33,484 nucleotides of DNA from a bacterium. GTDB taxonomy: Bacteria > Verrucomicrobiota > Verrucomicrobiia > Opitutales > Opitutaceae. The notes under the pieces are model-generated. The model ran no database searches. It was not told the DNA's origin and saw only the letters and a program-made list of their open reading frames with translations. The translations under genes and the position numbers were made by a program. Numbering within the stretch: position 1 is the first letter of the stretch; every line of letters begins with the position of its first letter. Of this stretch, positions 21,922 to 33,484 are shown piece by piece. The stretch lies in NCBI GenBank assembly GCA_010027235.1, contig RGVP01000009.1, forward strand, positions 1-33,484, read 5' to 3'.

Positions 21922-24012
21922 TCACGGACTGGGGTCGAGTTGCACTTCGCGGGCGAGGGCCCAACCGCTGGGCAAATGCTCCAGCGCAACCACGCCCTCA
22001 ACCGGAAGCGCAGCCCGAGGATCCACCGCAAAACAATACACCCGCCGCGCCTCCCCGCTGTGGTCCTGCTGCCAACGAGTATCTAGCCAGCCCGAGCGCA
22101 GACTACGCCAAAAACCCTCAACTGCCGCCCGCCCCGATGCGTCCACCGCGCCGCCGCGCACCTCAAACCAAGGCGCGTTTTCCGCGATCTCGGCCCCGGC
22201 GTGGACCGCAATCGTGCGCCCGCCCTCGGCCACCCGGACACACGCCCATTCCACGCCGTCGGGCCCCAGCAAGCGCGCCACCAGTCCAGTGGCCAAAGGC
22301 TCGGCCCAGCCGAGTTCGGCGCGGTTCGTCCCCGCTAGCGCCTGCACCCGGCGTTCGCCATCTGGCTCCATTCGCCAGACCGGCGCGCCGCCGGCGGTCG
22401 TCGCCTTCGTGAAAACCAAAACCCAACCAGCGCGGGTGATCGGTTGGCGTAACGAAAGGGGTAGCGCTGCACGCACCTGCTCCCACGCCTGACGTCGAGC
22501 CGTCGCGAGTGCTTCCTTGGCATCGCCTGCCGCCGCCACCTCGGAGGGGACGGTCGCAAGGGCTACATCACGCGTGCGGGCCAGACGCCACTCACCCAGT
22601 CGGCAAGTCCAGGCGCGTCGAGTCCGGAAGGCCTTGGCCGGAGCCTTGGCGGTCGGTTTGAGCAGAGCCGCCCCATCCCGCTCGCCCACATTTGTTTTAA
22701 CCGGCACCGCCGGCACCGGCTTGGGCTGCGCTGCGATGCCGGACACCCCCGGCGCTACGGCCACGGGCGCGTCGGGCGAGCTGGTGCCGGTCGAAGACGA
22801 TGCAGTAGCAAGATCCCCGAACGAGTCGGAACCCGGCCAATCCCGCCGCACCTGCGCCCCTACCCGTCCGGTGACTTCAGACGGCATGACCGACCTTTCG
22901 CCAGAAATGCGCGCGAGCGCGTCTTGCGCCACCCCAGCGGAACCCGCCAAGTCAGAGGAGGCCTCCGCGAAGCCCTCGTGCCGCGAGGCATCACTGCCCT
23001 CGGGCGGTTGGTCCACCCGCCCCGCAGAAGCCTGCACGGGATCAGGGTGGCCACCTTGATTCGGATCAGCCTCGACCTCCGGTGGCCGGGGCTCGGCCTC
23101 GGGCGGTGAAGAGATCGGGCCGGTGTAGGCCATCGGAACCGGCACGACCTTACCGGGTATCTCCAAAGACCTCGGGGCGCCCCCCAGGCGCGAGGCGGTC
23201 GCTTGAGGTGAAAAAATCCGAGGCACCACCGGTCCCGCCGCCGCAGTTGGAAAGGGCTCCTGCCCGACGTGCAAAGCCGCGGAGGACATTCCGCCGGCGG
23301 GTGCAGTCGACGCCGTTGGCGGAGACACCAGCACCGCCTCCTGTCCAGGCTCGGCCTCGAGGCCTTTCAATGGCTTTTCCCGCAGTCCCCAATACGCCAG
23401 CGCCAAGAGCCCAAGAACAACCGCACCGCCGAGGAGCCAGCTAACCACCCGTCTGCCCGGTGCGGATTTTTTGTCCGCCGGCGCGACCACAGGCAAGGCC
23501 GGCAGGGGCGCGGGCACCATGGCGCTTAGGGCCGCTACGGACTCCGCGGGGAGCTCGTTTTCACTTTCATCCGCCCGACGCGCGGCGGCTGGTCGAACGA
23601 TGCCCCAGCTTCGAATCATCCAGTCCATTTCGGTGCGAACCGCAAAGGGCGCCAGCTCCGCATCGGGCGCCGCGGTTAACCCCCCGATCAAACTCTGCAT
23701 CCCTTCATGGAGAGCCAGCGCCTCACCGCCACCCCTCTCTTCATCGCGCTCCAGCTCGGCCGCGAGATTGACCAAACCGGCAGCCAAACGCTTGCGCAGG
23801 TCGGCCAGCTCCGCGCTACCCGGCGAGGCCGAGTCCGACGGTCCGGTCCAGCTCCAGCTCACCCGGCCATCGCCTGCACGACGGTGTGGCTCCAGCAGCA
23901 CGCCACGAAAACTTGAACGCAGCCGCCGCCAAAATGCCTGCGCCGGCCGCCCCGCGATCCGCTGCGCTCCCTCCTCGCCGTCCTCCGCCTTCCAGAGCAC
24001 CAGCCCGCTCAT
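21922..24012 (-). CDS. Unrecognised single-pass membrane protein with Pro/Ala-rich linker
   Basis: I do not recognise this 696-residue protein. Visible parts are an N-terminal, probably cytoplasmic, domain (1-180) rich in Trp and Arg with AFWRRLRSSFRGVLLEP and RTEMDWMIRSWGIVRP, one membrane segment (about 188-208, VVSWLLGGAVVLGLLALAYW), and a long Pro/Ala/Gly/Ser-rich linker (about 215-470). A folded C-terminal domain (about 480-696) has several Trp-containing strands (WTCRLGEWRL, WVLVFTKATTAGGAPVWRM, GWLDTRWQQDHSGEARRVYCF). The topology suggests an inside-out link across the inner membrane, with the C-terminal domain in the periplasm. Its start overlaps the upstream stop (ATGA), so the two genes form one module. 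Confidence 0.75.
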   Translation of the reverse strand: MSGLVLWKAEDGEEGAQRIAGRPAQAFWRRLRSSFRGVLLEPHRRAGDGRVSWSWTGPSDSASPGSAELADLRKRLAAGLVNLAAELERDEERGGGEALALHEGMQSLIGGLTAAPDAELAPFAVRTEMDWMIRSWGIVRPAAARRADESENELPAESVAALSAMVPAPLPALPVVAPADKKSAPGRRVVSWLLGGAVVLGLLALAYWGLREKPLKGLEAEPGQEAVLVSPPTASTAPAGGMSSAALHVGQEPFPTAAAGPVVPRIFSPQATASRLGGAPRSLEIPGKVVPVPMAYTGPISSPPEAEPRPPEVEADPNQGGHPDPVQASAGRVDQPPEGSDASRHEGFAEASSDLAGSAGVAQDALARISGERSVMPSEVTGRVGAQVRRDWPGSDSFGDLATASSSTGTSSPDAPVAVAPGVSGIAAQPKPVPAVPVKTNVGERDGAALLKPTAKAPAKAFRTRRAWTCRLGEWRLARTRDVALATVPSEVAAAGDAKEALATARRQAWEQVRAALPLSLRQPITRAGWVLVFTKATTAGGAPVWRMEPDGERRVQALAGTNRAELGWAEPLATGLVARLLGPDGVEWACVRVAEGGRTIAVHAGAEIAENAPWFEVRGGAVDASGRAAVEGFWRSLRSGWLDTRWQQDHSGEARRVYCFAVDPRAALPVEGVVALEHLPSGWALAREVQLDPSP

Positions 24013-24428
24013 AAATCGGGGGCCTCCTCAGACAACAAGGTCCCCAAGGGCCAGACGTAAGTCCTCCCTCCGCCTAGATCCACCTCGGCATCCGCCCTAG
24101 GCGGCATCGAGACCCGCTCGGCCTCCCCCGCTCCCGCCACCCAGCTGCGCACCCGGTAGCCGCCGGGCGCAAGCGCGAGGCGCCGCCTCTCACGAGGGCC
24201 TAGCTGCACACTGGCAGCCGCGACATTCGCCGTGGTTTCCCGGTTAAAAAACTCCACCTGCCAGAGATACCCGCTGTGATTCTCCACCATGACTACGGCG
24301 GCCGCGAGGGGCGCCCGAGCCGGCCCAGCGCACGCCGCGAAGCACAAGCCAGCCGCCAGCACCGCGCCGGAAAACGCCCCCGTCCATACGGACGGCCAGA
24401 AACTGCGGGCGACCTTATGGCAACTCAT
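24009..24428 (-). CDS. Unrecognised small secreted protein or lipoprotein
   Basis: From ATG 24428 the product has 139 residues; an ATG at 24464 would add 12. A hydrophobic export signal is present (SFWPSVWTGAFSGAVLAAGLCFAACAG), ending in a Cys that resembles a lipobox, although Phe at -3 is atypical. The mature domain (about 100 residues) is predicted as beta-rich, with VENHSGYLWQVEFFNRET and the PEGA-like turn LALAPGGYRVRSWV. Its stop overlaps the start of the membrane-protein gene, so the two are probably made together and may interact in the periplasm. The function is unknown. Confidence 0.65.
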   Translation of the reverse strand: MSCHKVARSFWPSVWTGAFSGAVLAAGLCFAACAGPARAPLAAAVVMVENHSGYLWQVEFFNRETTANVAAASVQLGPRERRRLALAPGGYRVRSWVAGAGEAERVSMPPRADAEVDLGGGRTYVWPLGTLLSEEAPDL

Positions 24429-24626
24429 GACGCCGATACCAGCTCCGCCAGACGCCACGCGCAAGTCCTACACACGCCAATCAGTATGAACGTAATTCGT
24501 TTTGGCCGCAATGAAATCGACACTTGCCCGCGCCGCGCCGCGCCTCCCATTGTCGCCCTTTACACGCGCCGCGACCACTCCGGTTCACCGGCGCCCCCGC
24601 TCCGTTCCTCTCCGCAAACACACCGC

Positions 24627-26387
24627 ATGCATAGCTTTTCCGAGCAGTGTCTCGATATGGCCCATTCAATGTTGGGCCACAACTTGGACGCCATCCAGCC
24701 CGACGGCTCCATTCTTCCCGCCTCCGGCGAGGAACCTCGCTCCGACGAGCCTGGCCACGTCGCCTTCGCCCTCGGCGAATATTACCGCGCCACCGGCGAG
24801 ACCACGTTAAAGGGCTACGACCTGATCGACCTCGCCGCCCGCTGCATCACCGCGCAGATGTTCACCGAGCCGCCCGCGGAAAACGGCCTCGCCTACGCCG
24901 CCCTCGGCCTCCTCTGCTTCGGCCCCTCCAAGGAGCGCAATCCCGTCTGGGAACGCCTCGTCGACGAGACCCGTGAACGCATCGACAAGGCCCTGCTCCA
25001 ACGCTCGGACTACGACAACCACTGGCAGGCGTTTAACGTCGCCAAGGCCGTCGCCCGCTTCTCCCTCGGCCTCTCCAAGAAGGACGAGACCTCCCGCCTG
25101 ATCGAGCGCATGGTCGAGCGGATCAACGCCACCAGCTCCACCGGCTTCTTCGACGACGCCACCACCGGTATCGGCGGTAATTTCAACCTCTACGGAGTGA
25201 TGAGCTTCTCGTTCATCCGCTCCGCCCTTCAACTCCACGCCAACTCTGGCGTGCGCGACCGCAAGCTCCCCACCCTGCGCACCTACGGCGAGAAATACAT
25301 CAAGATGATGCCCGACTTGGTCCGCCCCGACGGCCTCGGCTGGGCCTTTGGCCGCGCCGCCGGCGTCTACGGCCAGATGCACTGCATTTCGCTCATCCTC
25401 CAAGGCCTCCGCGACGGCTGGATCGCCGACGCCGACAAGCCGAAGTATTTCGACCTGCTCCGCCGCTTGTTCGTATTTTTCTACCAGACCTACCTCGACC
25501 AGGAACACGGCTTCCTAGACCTGCGCGACCCCGAGCGCACGGCCTACGCGCACCACACCACGCGCATGGCCAACTTCGACGCCGCGCGCTACCTCTGCCA
25601 GTGGTCCCGCCTGTCCAAAACCGTCGCCCTGCCGCTTTCCGCCGGCAAACCCGAAGCCCCCCGCACCGTCGCCCGCTTCGTCATCTTCGATAAATCCTCC
25701 CGCAAGGAGCAGGGCCTGTTCCTCTACCGCAACGCCGAGACCGGCCTGCACGCCCAGATCCCCCTCGTCGGCACCGGCGCCCACCTCACCTCTGATTCCC
25801 TGCCCTTCCCTCACTCTCCGGGAGTCTTCGACTGGCCCAATAACGTCTACGCGCCGATCCTCACCCCCGAGCTCACCTTCGGCGAACAAGTTACCCTGCC
25901 CGCCTTCTACGGCCGCGGCTGTGTCACCGGCCTCGGGCTGCGCAACAGCTTCTTCTTCCGCTACGAGCAACCCGAACTGATCAACACCAAGGAAGAAATC
26001 CAAAAAGGCCTCGGCTCCGTAAAGGTGCAGTGGACCTTCACCGGCCCGCAGATCTCCGTCGAATACGCCTACTCCGTCAAACAGCAGGTCACCCTCGATA
26101 AGTTCCGCTACCAGATCGCCATCGCCGCCCCCCACTCTCGCTACCGCGTCGCCGGTATGCCTACCGTCGGCGAACACGGCCACCGCTGCACCGTGCAAAA
26201 AGATGATTTCCAAGGCGTCTGGCAGGAGATCGAGGTCGTCACCGAAGACCCGGCCTACCGCACCAACTTCGGCAAAATCCACTACCTCCAGACCCTCCTG
26301 CGCGATCACCCGCTGATTATGCGCCCCGGCCAAGTCTACCGCTTTGTCGTGAATTTCGAGCCAGACCTCACCCATCTGGATGGCTAA
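24627..26387 (+). CDS. Unrecognised protein, possibly an alpha/alpha-barrel carbohydrate-active enzyme
   Basis: From ATG 24627 the protein has 586 residues. The frame is open further upstream, including an ATG at 24486, but that part is low-complexity. I do not recognise the family with certainty. The N-terminal two thirds are helical with recurring aromatic motifs typical of alpha/alpha toroids: DGSILPASGEEPRSDEPGH, DNHWQAFNVAKAVARFSLG, GNFNLYGVMSFSFIRSALQL and DGLGWAFGRAAGVYGQMHC. The C-terminal third (about 350-586) is beta-rich. This combination occurs in polysaccharide lyases and related heparinase-like proteins. No signal peptide is visible, so it would act in the cytoplasm. The stop is 25 bases before hisF, so the two may be co-transcribed. 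Confidence 0.7.
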   Translation: MHSFSEQCLDMAHSMLGHNLDAIQPDGSILPASGEEPRSDEPGHVAFALGEYYRATGETTLKGYDLIDLAARCITAQMFTEPPAENGLAYAALGLLCFGPSKERNPVWERLVDETRERIDKALLQRSDYDNHWQAFNVAKAVARFSLGLSKKDETSRLIERMVERINATSSTGFFDDATTGIGGNFNLYGVMSFSFIRSALQLHANSGVRDRKLPTLRTYGEKYIKMMPDLVRPDGLGWAFGRAAGVYGQMHCISLILQGLRDGWIADADKPKYFDLLRRLFVFFYQTYLDQEHGFLDLRDPERTAYAHHTTRMANFDAARYLCQWSRLSKTVALPLSAGKPEAPRTVARFVIFDKSSRKEQGLFLYRNAETGLHAQIPLVGTGAHLTSDSLPFPHSPGVFDWPNNVYAPILTPELTFGEQVTLPAFYGRGCVTGLGLRNSFFFRYEQPELINTKEEIQKGLGSVKVQWTFTGPQISVEYAYSVKQQVTLDKFRYQIAIAAPHSRYRVAGMPTVGEHGHRCTVQKDDFQGVWQEIEVVTEDPAYRTNFGKIHYLQTLLRDHPLIMRPGQVYRFVVNFEPDLTHLDG

Positions 26388-26412
26388 GGCCAATAGTAGC
26401 GAGTAGAGCGCA

Positions 26413-27198
<786 letters not shown>

Positions 27199-27238
27199 GG
27201 CGGACTGCAACACCTCTTCAGTCAACGGCGGGGGGCGG

Positions 27239-29773
<2,535 letters not shown>

Positions 29774-29814
29774 ACGAGGAGGGGAGAAGGTGGAAGAAAC
29801 TAAAACTCACCATT

Positions 29815-29854
29815 AAACGTGCCATGCACTGGCTCAGGGGCACGTTCTTTTTTT
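29815..29854 (+). terminator. Intrinsic-terminator-like hairpin in the glgP/ABC divergent region
   Basis: AACGTGCC (29816-29823) pairs perfectly with GGCACGTT (29839-29846), followed by C and seven T residues (29848-29854) on the plus strand. No plus-strand gene lies upstream within this window side of glgP, so it may end a short leader or small RNA ahead of the ABC genes. As an inverted repeat it also lies in the glgP leader and could be an operator. Confidence 0.6.
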
Positions 29855-30020
29855 CGACTATAACTTTAGCTTGCCGATACCTTCGCGCTTGAAAAATCGC
29901 CCCGGCTCATTTCCTCCAGCAAATTTCAATTACAAAAAACTGGGGAACCTTTGCCCGCCATACGGTTCCCACAGCCCGCTCAGCACGTTTCCATTCCCCC
30001 CTGCCCTACCTCCCTCGCAC

Positions 30021-30743
30021 ATGATCGAAGTCAAAAGTCTGGTTAAAACCTACGGCCATAAACGCGCCGTCGATGGCGTGAGTTTCACCGTCCGCCCCGG
30101 CGATATCCTCGGCTTCCTCGGCCCGAACGGCGCCGGCAAGTCCACCACGATGAAGATGATCACCGGCTATATCCGGCCCGACGCCGGCACCGCCACGGTG
30201 GCGGGGATCGACGTCGCCCAGGACCCCGTGGCCGTAAAGTCCCGCATCGGCTACCTGCCCGAAAGCGCCCCTGCCTACGGCGAGATGACCGTGCTAGAGT
30301 TCCTTAACTTCATCGCCGAGGTCCGCGGCTACCGTTCCTGCGCCGAACGCCACGACCGCGTTGAACGTGCCCTCGCCCGCACCCACCTCGAACCCGTCCG
30401 CCGCCAAGCCATCGAAACCCTCTCCAAAGGCTATAAACAACGCGTCGGCTTCGCCCAGGCCCTTCTGCACGAACCCCCCTGCCTCGTCCTCGACGAGCCC
30501 ACCGACGGCCTAGATCCCAACCAGAAAAACGAAGTCCGCGCCCTGATCAAAACCATGGCCGCCGACCGCGCCGTCATCCTTTCCACCCACATCCTCGAGG
30601 AGGTCGATGCGATCTGTAACCGCATCATTCTCATCTCTAACGGCCGCGTGGTGGTCGATGAGACGCCGGAAGCCTTCCACGCCCGCCGCCCCGGCGCGCG
30701 CCTCGACGCCATCTTCCGCGAGCTCACCAACGTCGACGCCTAG
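30021..30743 (+). CDS. ABC transporter ATP-binding protein, GldA-like
   Basis: The protein has 240 residues from ATG 30021; an upstream start at 29871 would add a Pro-rich stretch with no domain content. Nucleotide-binding motifs are Walker [10 protein letters not shown] (34-42), a Q-loop-like region before [14 protein letters not shown], signature [15 protein letters not shown] (variant of LSGGQ), Walker [13 protein letters not shown] and the H-loop STHILEEVD. The YLPE...Y.EMTV region is typical of ABC-2 exporters of the GldA/NatA/CcmA class. With the permease and GldG-like gene behind it, it forms a three-gene unit. The substrate is unknown. Confidence 0.93.
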   Translation: MIEVKSLVKTYGHKRAVDGVSFTVRPGDILGFLGPNGAGKSTTMKMITGYIRPDAGTATVAGIDVAQDPVAVKSRIGYLPESAPAYGEMTVLEFLNFIAEVRGYRSCAERHDRVERALARTHLEPVRRQAIETLSKGYKQRVGFAQALLHEPPCLVLDEPTDGLDPNQKNEVRALIKTMAADRAVILSTHILEEVDAICNRIILISNGRVVVDETPEAFHARRPGARLDAIFRELTNVDA

Positions 30744-30803
30744 ACCCAACTATCCTCCTCGTTTCCATTTTTCCTAACTTCTAGCTCCACGCTCCCTGCC
30801 CCC

Positions 30804-31526
30804 ATGTCCCAGATCACGCCCGTTTTTAAACGTGAATTCCTCGGCTACTTCCGCTCCCCCGTAGCCTACGTTTTCCTCATCGTCTTCCTCGTCGCCTCGG
30901 TCGGCCTCGCCTTCTTTGTCGGCGGCTTTTTCAAGGCCAACCAAGCCTCCCTCCAGAGCTTCTTCGTGTTTCACCCCTGGCTCTACCTGTTCCTCATCCC
31001 CGCCGTGGGTATGCGCCTCTGGGCCGAGGAACGCCGGGGCGGCACCATCGAGCTGCTCTTCACTCTCCCCCTCACCACTCTGGACGCCGTGTTGGGCAAG
31101 TTTTTCGCCGCGTGGGCCTTCCTCGCCCTCGCCCTCGCCCTGACCTTCCCGCTCGCCCTGACCGTGGGCTGGCTCGGCGACCCCGATTGGGGCGTGATCG
31201 CCGCCGGCTACCTCGGAAGCGCTCTCATGGCCGGCGCCTACCTCGCCGTCTGCGCCCTGCTGTCTTCGCTGACCAAGAACCAAGTAATCGCCTTCGTGCT
31301 CGGCGTAGTCGTGAACCTCGCCCTCGTGTTCCTCGGGTGGAGCGTGTTCAACGGCCTCTTGTCCGGCTTCCTGCCCGTAGCCGCGGTCGATTTCATCGCG
31401 AACCTCGGCTTCATCCCCCACTTCGACGCCCTCTCGAAGGGCATCCTCGACCCGCGCGATTTCGCCTATTTCGGCTCCGTCATCGCCTTGGCCCTGACGC
31501 TCAACGTCGTCGCCCTCGAACGCTAA
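30804..31526 (+). CDS. ABC-2 type permease, GldF-like
   Basis: The 240-residue membrane protein opens with ITPVFKREFLGYFRSPVAYVFL, the usual ABC-2 permease start. It has about six hydrophobic segments, including VFLIVFLVASVGLAFFVGGFF, LYLFLIPAVGMRLWAEERRGGTIELL (with the cytoplasmic coupling-type E-E-R-R-G-T-I-E-L-L motif), FLALALALTFPLALTVGW and VIAFVLGVVVNLALVFLGW. It follows the ATPase after 60 bases and should form the transport complex with it. GldF-like permeases are widespread outside gliding bacteria, so a motility role is not implied. Confidence 0.92.
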   Translation: MSQITPVFKREFLGYFRSPVAYVFLIVFLVASVGLAFFVGGFFKANQASLQSFFVFHPWLYLFLIPAVGMRLWAEERRGGTIELLFTLPLTTLDAVLGKFFAAWAFLALALALTFPLALTVGWLGDPDWGVIAAGYLGSALMAGAYLAVCALLSSLTKNQVIAFVLGVVVNLALVFLGWSVFNGLLSGFLPVAAVDFIANLGFIPHFDALSKGILDPRDFAYFGSVIALALTLNVVALER

Positions 31527-31571
31527 GCCCTCCGTCCCTCGCCCTCTCTCGTTCCAAGCCCCCTTACGCCC

Positions 31572-33440
31572 ATGAAATCCGGCCTCGTCAAAACCCTCGC
31601 CGTCGTGCTGCTCGCCGTCGTCCTGCTGCTGGTCAACTTCCTCGCCTCACGCCTGCCCGTGCGCGGCGACCTTACCGCCGGGCGCATCTACACGTTGTCG
31701 CCTGGCACCAAGACCCTCCTCGGCAAGATCGAGGAACCCATCACCCTCCGCCTCTACGCGACCCGCGGCGTGGACGGCCTCCCCGTATCGTATAAAAACT
31801 ACGCCGACCGCGTGGAGGAGATGCTCCGCGCCTACGTCCGTGCCGCCGGCGGTAAACTCACCCTCGAGACGATTTCGCCCTCCGCCGATACCCCCGAGGA
31901 GGAAAAGGCCCAGGCCGCCGGCCTCCAGCCCCAGCAGGTGCCCGGCAGCGGCGAACCCTTCTACCTCGGCCTCGTTGTGACCCAAGCCGACCAGCAAAAA
32001 TCCCTCCCCGCCTTCAGCCCCGACCGCGAGGAACTGATCGAATACGATGTCTCCTCCTTGCTCCACTCCGTTCAGCAGTTGAATAAACCCAAACTCGGCG
32101 TGTTCACCCGCCTGCCCCTCGCCGGCGAGCCCTTTAATATGATGCAGCAACGCCGCCCCACCCCGCCGCAGTTGCTGATCGAGGAGTGGAAACGCTCCTA
32201 TGAGGTCGTGACCATCGATTCAGATTTCACGACGCTGCCAGCCGGCCTCGACGCCCTCGCCGTCCTCCACCCCGCCGGCATCAAGCCCGCTCAGGAATAC
32301 GCGGTCGACCAGTTCCTGCTTTCCGGCAAGCCCGTGCTCGTCGCCGTGGATCCCTCGTCCACCTATTTTAAGCGTCAGGGCGGGCAGCAGGCGATGTTCG
32401 GCGGCGGCAGCCCCGACGTGTCGTCAAACCTGCCCACTCTGTTCCCTGCCTACGGCATCACTTACGACACCGCCCAAGTCGTCGGCGACGAGGCCCTCGC
32501 CACCCCGGTCAACGCCGGCAACGGCCAAGTCTCCCGCATGCCCGTGTGGCTCTCGCTTACCGCCAAGAACCTCAACGCCGCCACCCCCGCCACCGCCCAG
32601 CTAAAATCCCTGCTGTTCATCGAAGCCGGGGCCGTGGCAGTCGAGACCCGCGAGGGCCGCGAAGTTACCCCGCTTCTTGAGACCACTCCCAGCGCCGGCA
32701 CCGTGCCCGGCTTTTCCCTGCAGTTCGCCCAGCCCGACGACATCGGCCGCACCCTCGTCGCCGGCACCGTAAAGAAGAACCTCGCCGTGCTGGTGCGCGG
32801 CCCCTTCACCACCGCCTTCCCCAAGGGCGCACCCGCCGCCGATTCCGCCGATAAATCCGCCCCGGCCACGCCGCCCGCGGAGTTGCGCAAATCCGGCACC
32901 GGCACCCTCGTGGTGATCGCGGACACCGATTGGCTACTCGACGATTTCTCCGTCCGCCGTCAGGCGATCTTCGGCCAAGAAATGGTCCAGCCGCTGAACG
33001 ATAATCTGTTCTTCGGCTCCAATGTCGTGGATTTCCTCGCCGGCTCGCCCGACCTCATCGCCCTTCGCGGCAAACGCTCCGCCCAACGCCCGTTTGAGGT
33101 CGTCGCCCGGATGGAGGCCGACGCCCAGAAGCAGTTTAATTCGAAACTCGCCGCCCTCGAGACCCGCATCACCGAGGTCCAATCCAAACTCTCCGAACTT
33201 CAGGGCAAATCGCCCGATGGCGGCCGCCTAGTCGCCACCCCCGAGGTCCTGAAGACGATCGAGGAGTTTCAGGCCCAGGAACTATCCATGCGCCGCGAAC
33301 GCCGCGATATCCGCCGCGCCTTGCGCGAGGGCATCGACGCCCTCGAGACCAAACTGCTCGTGATCAACCTGCTCACCACGCCCGTGCTGCTCGGCTTCTT
33401 CGGCCTCTGGTTCGCCCGTCACCGCAAACACGCCGCCTGA
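31572..33440 (+). CDS. GldG-family ABC transporter auxiliary protein
   Basis: The 622-residue protein has an N-terminal membrane segment (LAVVLLAVVLLLVNFLASRL, about 8-28) followed by DLTAGRIYTLSPGTKTLLGKIEEPITLRLYAT. This opening is characteristic of the GldG / ABC-type uncharacterised auxiliary family. A large periplasmic domain includes SYEVVTIDSDF and LDALAVLHPAGIKPAQEYAVDQFLLSGKPVLVAVDPS. A coiled coil (about 515-550) precedes a C-terminal membrane segment (LLTTPVLLGFFGLWFARH). It follows the permease by 45 bases, completing the cluster. In other genomes a DUF4340 gene often follows; the window ends before this can be checked. Confidence 0.9.
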   Translation: MKSGLVKTLAVVLLAVVLLLVNFLASRLPVRGDLTAGRIYTLSPGTKTLLGKIEEPITLRLYATRGVDGLPVSYKNYADRVEEMLRAYVRAAGGKLTLETISPSADTPEEEKAQAAGLQPQQVPGSGEPFYLGLVVTQADQQKSLPAFSPDREELIEYDVSSLLHSVQQLNKPKLGVFTRLPLAGEPFNMMQQRRPTPPQLLIEEWKRSYEVVTIDSDFTTLPAGLDALAVLHPAGIKPAQEYAVDQFLLSGKPVLVAVDPSSTYFKRQGGQQAMFGGGSPDVSSNLPTLFPAYGITYDTAQVVGDEALATPVNAGNGQVSRMPVWLSLTAKNLNAATPATAQLKSLLFIEAGAVAVETREGREVTPLLETTPSAGTVPGFSLQFAQPDDIGRTLVAGTVKKNLAVLVRGPFTTAFPKGAPAADSADKSAPATPPAELRKSGTGTLVVIADTDWLLDDFSVRRQAIFGQEMVQPLNDNLFFGSNVVDFLAGSPDLIALRGKRSAQRPFEVVARMEADAQKQFNSKLAALETRITEVQSKLSELQGKSPDGGRLVATPEVLKTIEEFQAQELSMRRERRDIRRALREGIDALETKLLVINLLTTPVLLGFFGLWFARHRKHAA

Positions 33441-33460
33441 GCCGCACGGCGGCAGGAAGG

Positions 33461-33484
33461 TAGCGGGTAGTGAGTAGCGGGTAG
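33461..33484 (+). repeat. Direct repeat of TAGCGGGTAG at the right edge
   Basis: TAGCGGGTAG occurs at 33461-33470 and 33475-33484, separated by TGAG. The first 17 bases (33461-33477) are the reverse complement of 26436-26452 near hisF. The array may continue beyond the window. Confidence 0.8.

Noticed and set aside
21858-22031. Longer PriA with 58 extra N-terminal residues
   Set aside because: The extra part overlaps the upstream gene's 3' end and has no similarity to PriA; the family start fits ATG 21857.

Overview
The window looks like a chromosomal segment from a flagellated member of the Verrucomicrobiota, most likely an Opitutaceae-type bacterium. The evidence is high GC with strongly GC-biased third positions, a 51-residue small basic protein of the kind found in Verrucomicrobiota and Chlamydiota (13153-13308), and a GldA/GldF/GldG-like ABC cluster next to ordinary housekeeping genes. 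I saw no prophage, insertion sequence, integrase or CRISPR array. The lineage call is inference from gene content.

Region 1 (149-6423, minus strand) is a flagellar basal-body and export operon in transcription order flgB-flgC-fliE-fliF-fliG-fliH-fliI-fliJ. A sigma70-like promoter (TTGATT, 17-base spacer, TATAAT) lies just upstream of flgB. The main oddity is fliG. The expected N-terminus starts with an ATG at 3530, but about 12 codons later the reading frame is lost, and the conserved FliG sequence resumes in another frame at 3492.

Region 2 (6616-10015) is a signalling pair beside the flagellar operon. An 86-codon small ORF with a strong ribosome binding site overlaps the start of a receiver plus degenerate HD-GYP response regulator. 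Facing it is a CheA-like kinase that has HPt, dimerisation and ATPase domains but no CheW-like regulatory domain. Both proteins lack residues or domains normally needed for classical activity.

Region 3 (10425-13308) is housekeeping: trmL, thrB, smpB and rpoZ on the minus strand (rpoZ with its own intrinsic terminator), then cutA and the small basic protein on the plus strand, closed by an intrinsic terminator.

Region 4 (13381-15791) holds an RMD1/DUF155-like membrane-anchored protein, two convergent TPR-type genes whose stop codons overlap, and tRNA-Gly(GCC) with a terminator.

Region 5 (15861-24464, minus strand) holds a PstS-like periplasmic binding protein, an NtrC-type sigma54 response regulator, a PAS histidine kinase, priA, and an unrecognised two-gene module (secreted small protein plus a single-pass membrane protein). 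A sigma54-like -24/-12 element sits between the regulator and the binding-protein gene, suggesting a kinase, regulator and target arrangement.

Region 6 (24627-33484) holds an unrecognised 586-residue protein, hisF, glgP (convergent with hisF), and a three-gene ABC-2 cluster (ATPase, permease, GldG-like). A dispersed short repeat occurs around the hisF start codon, where it appears to encode part of the HisF N-terminus, and again at the right edge of the window.
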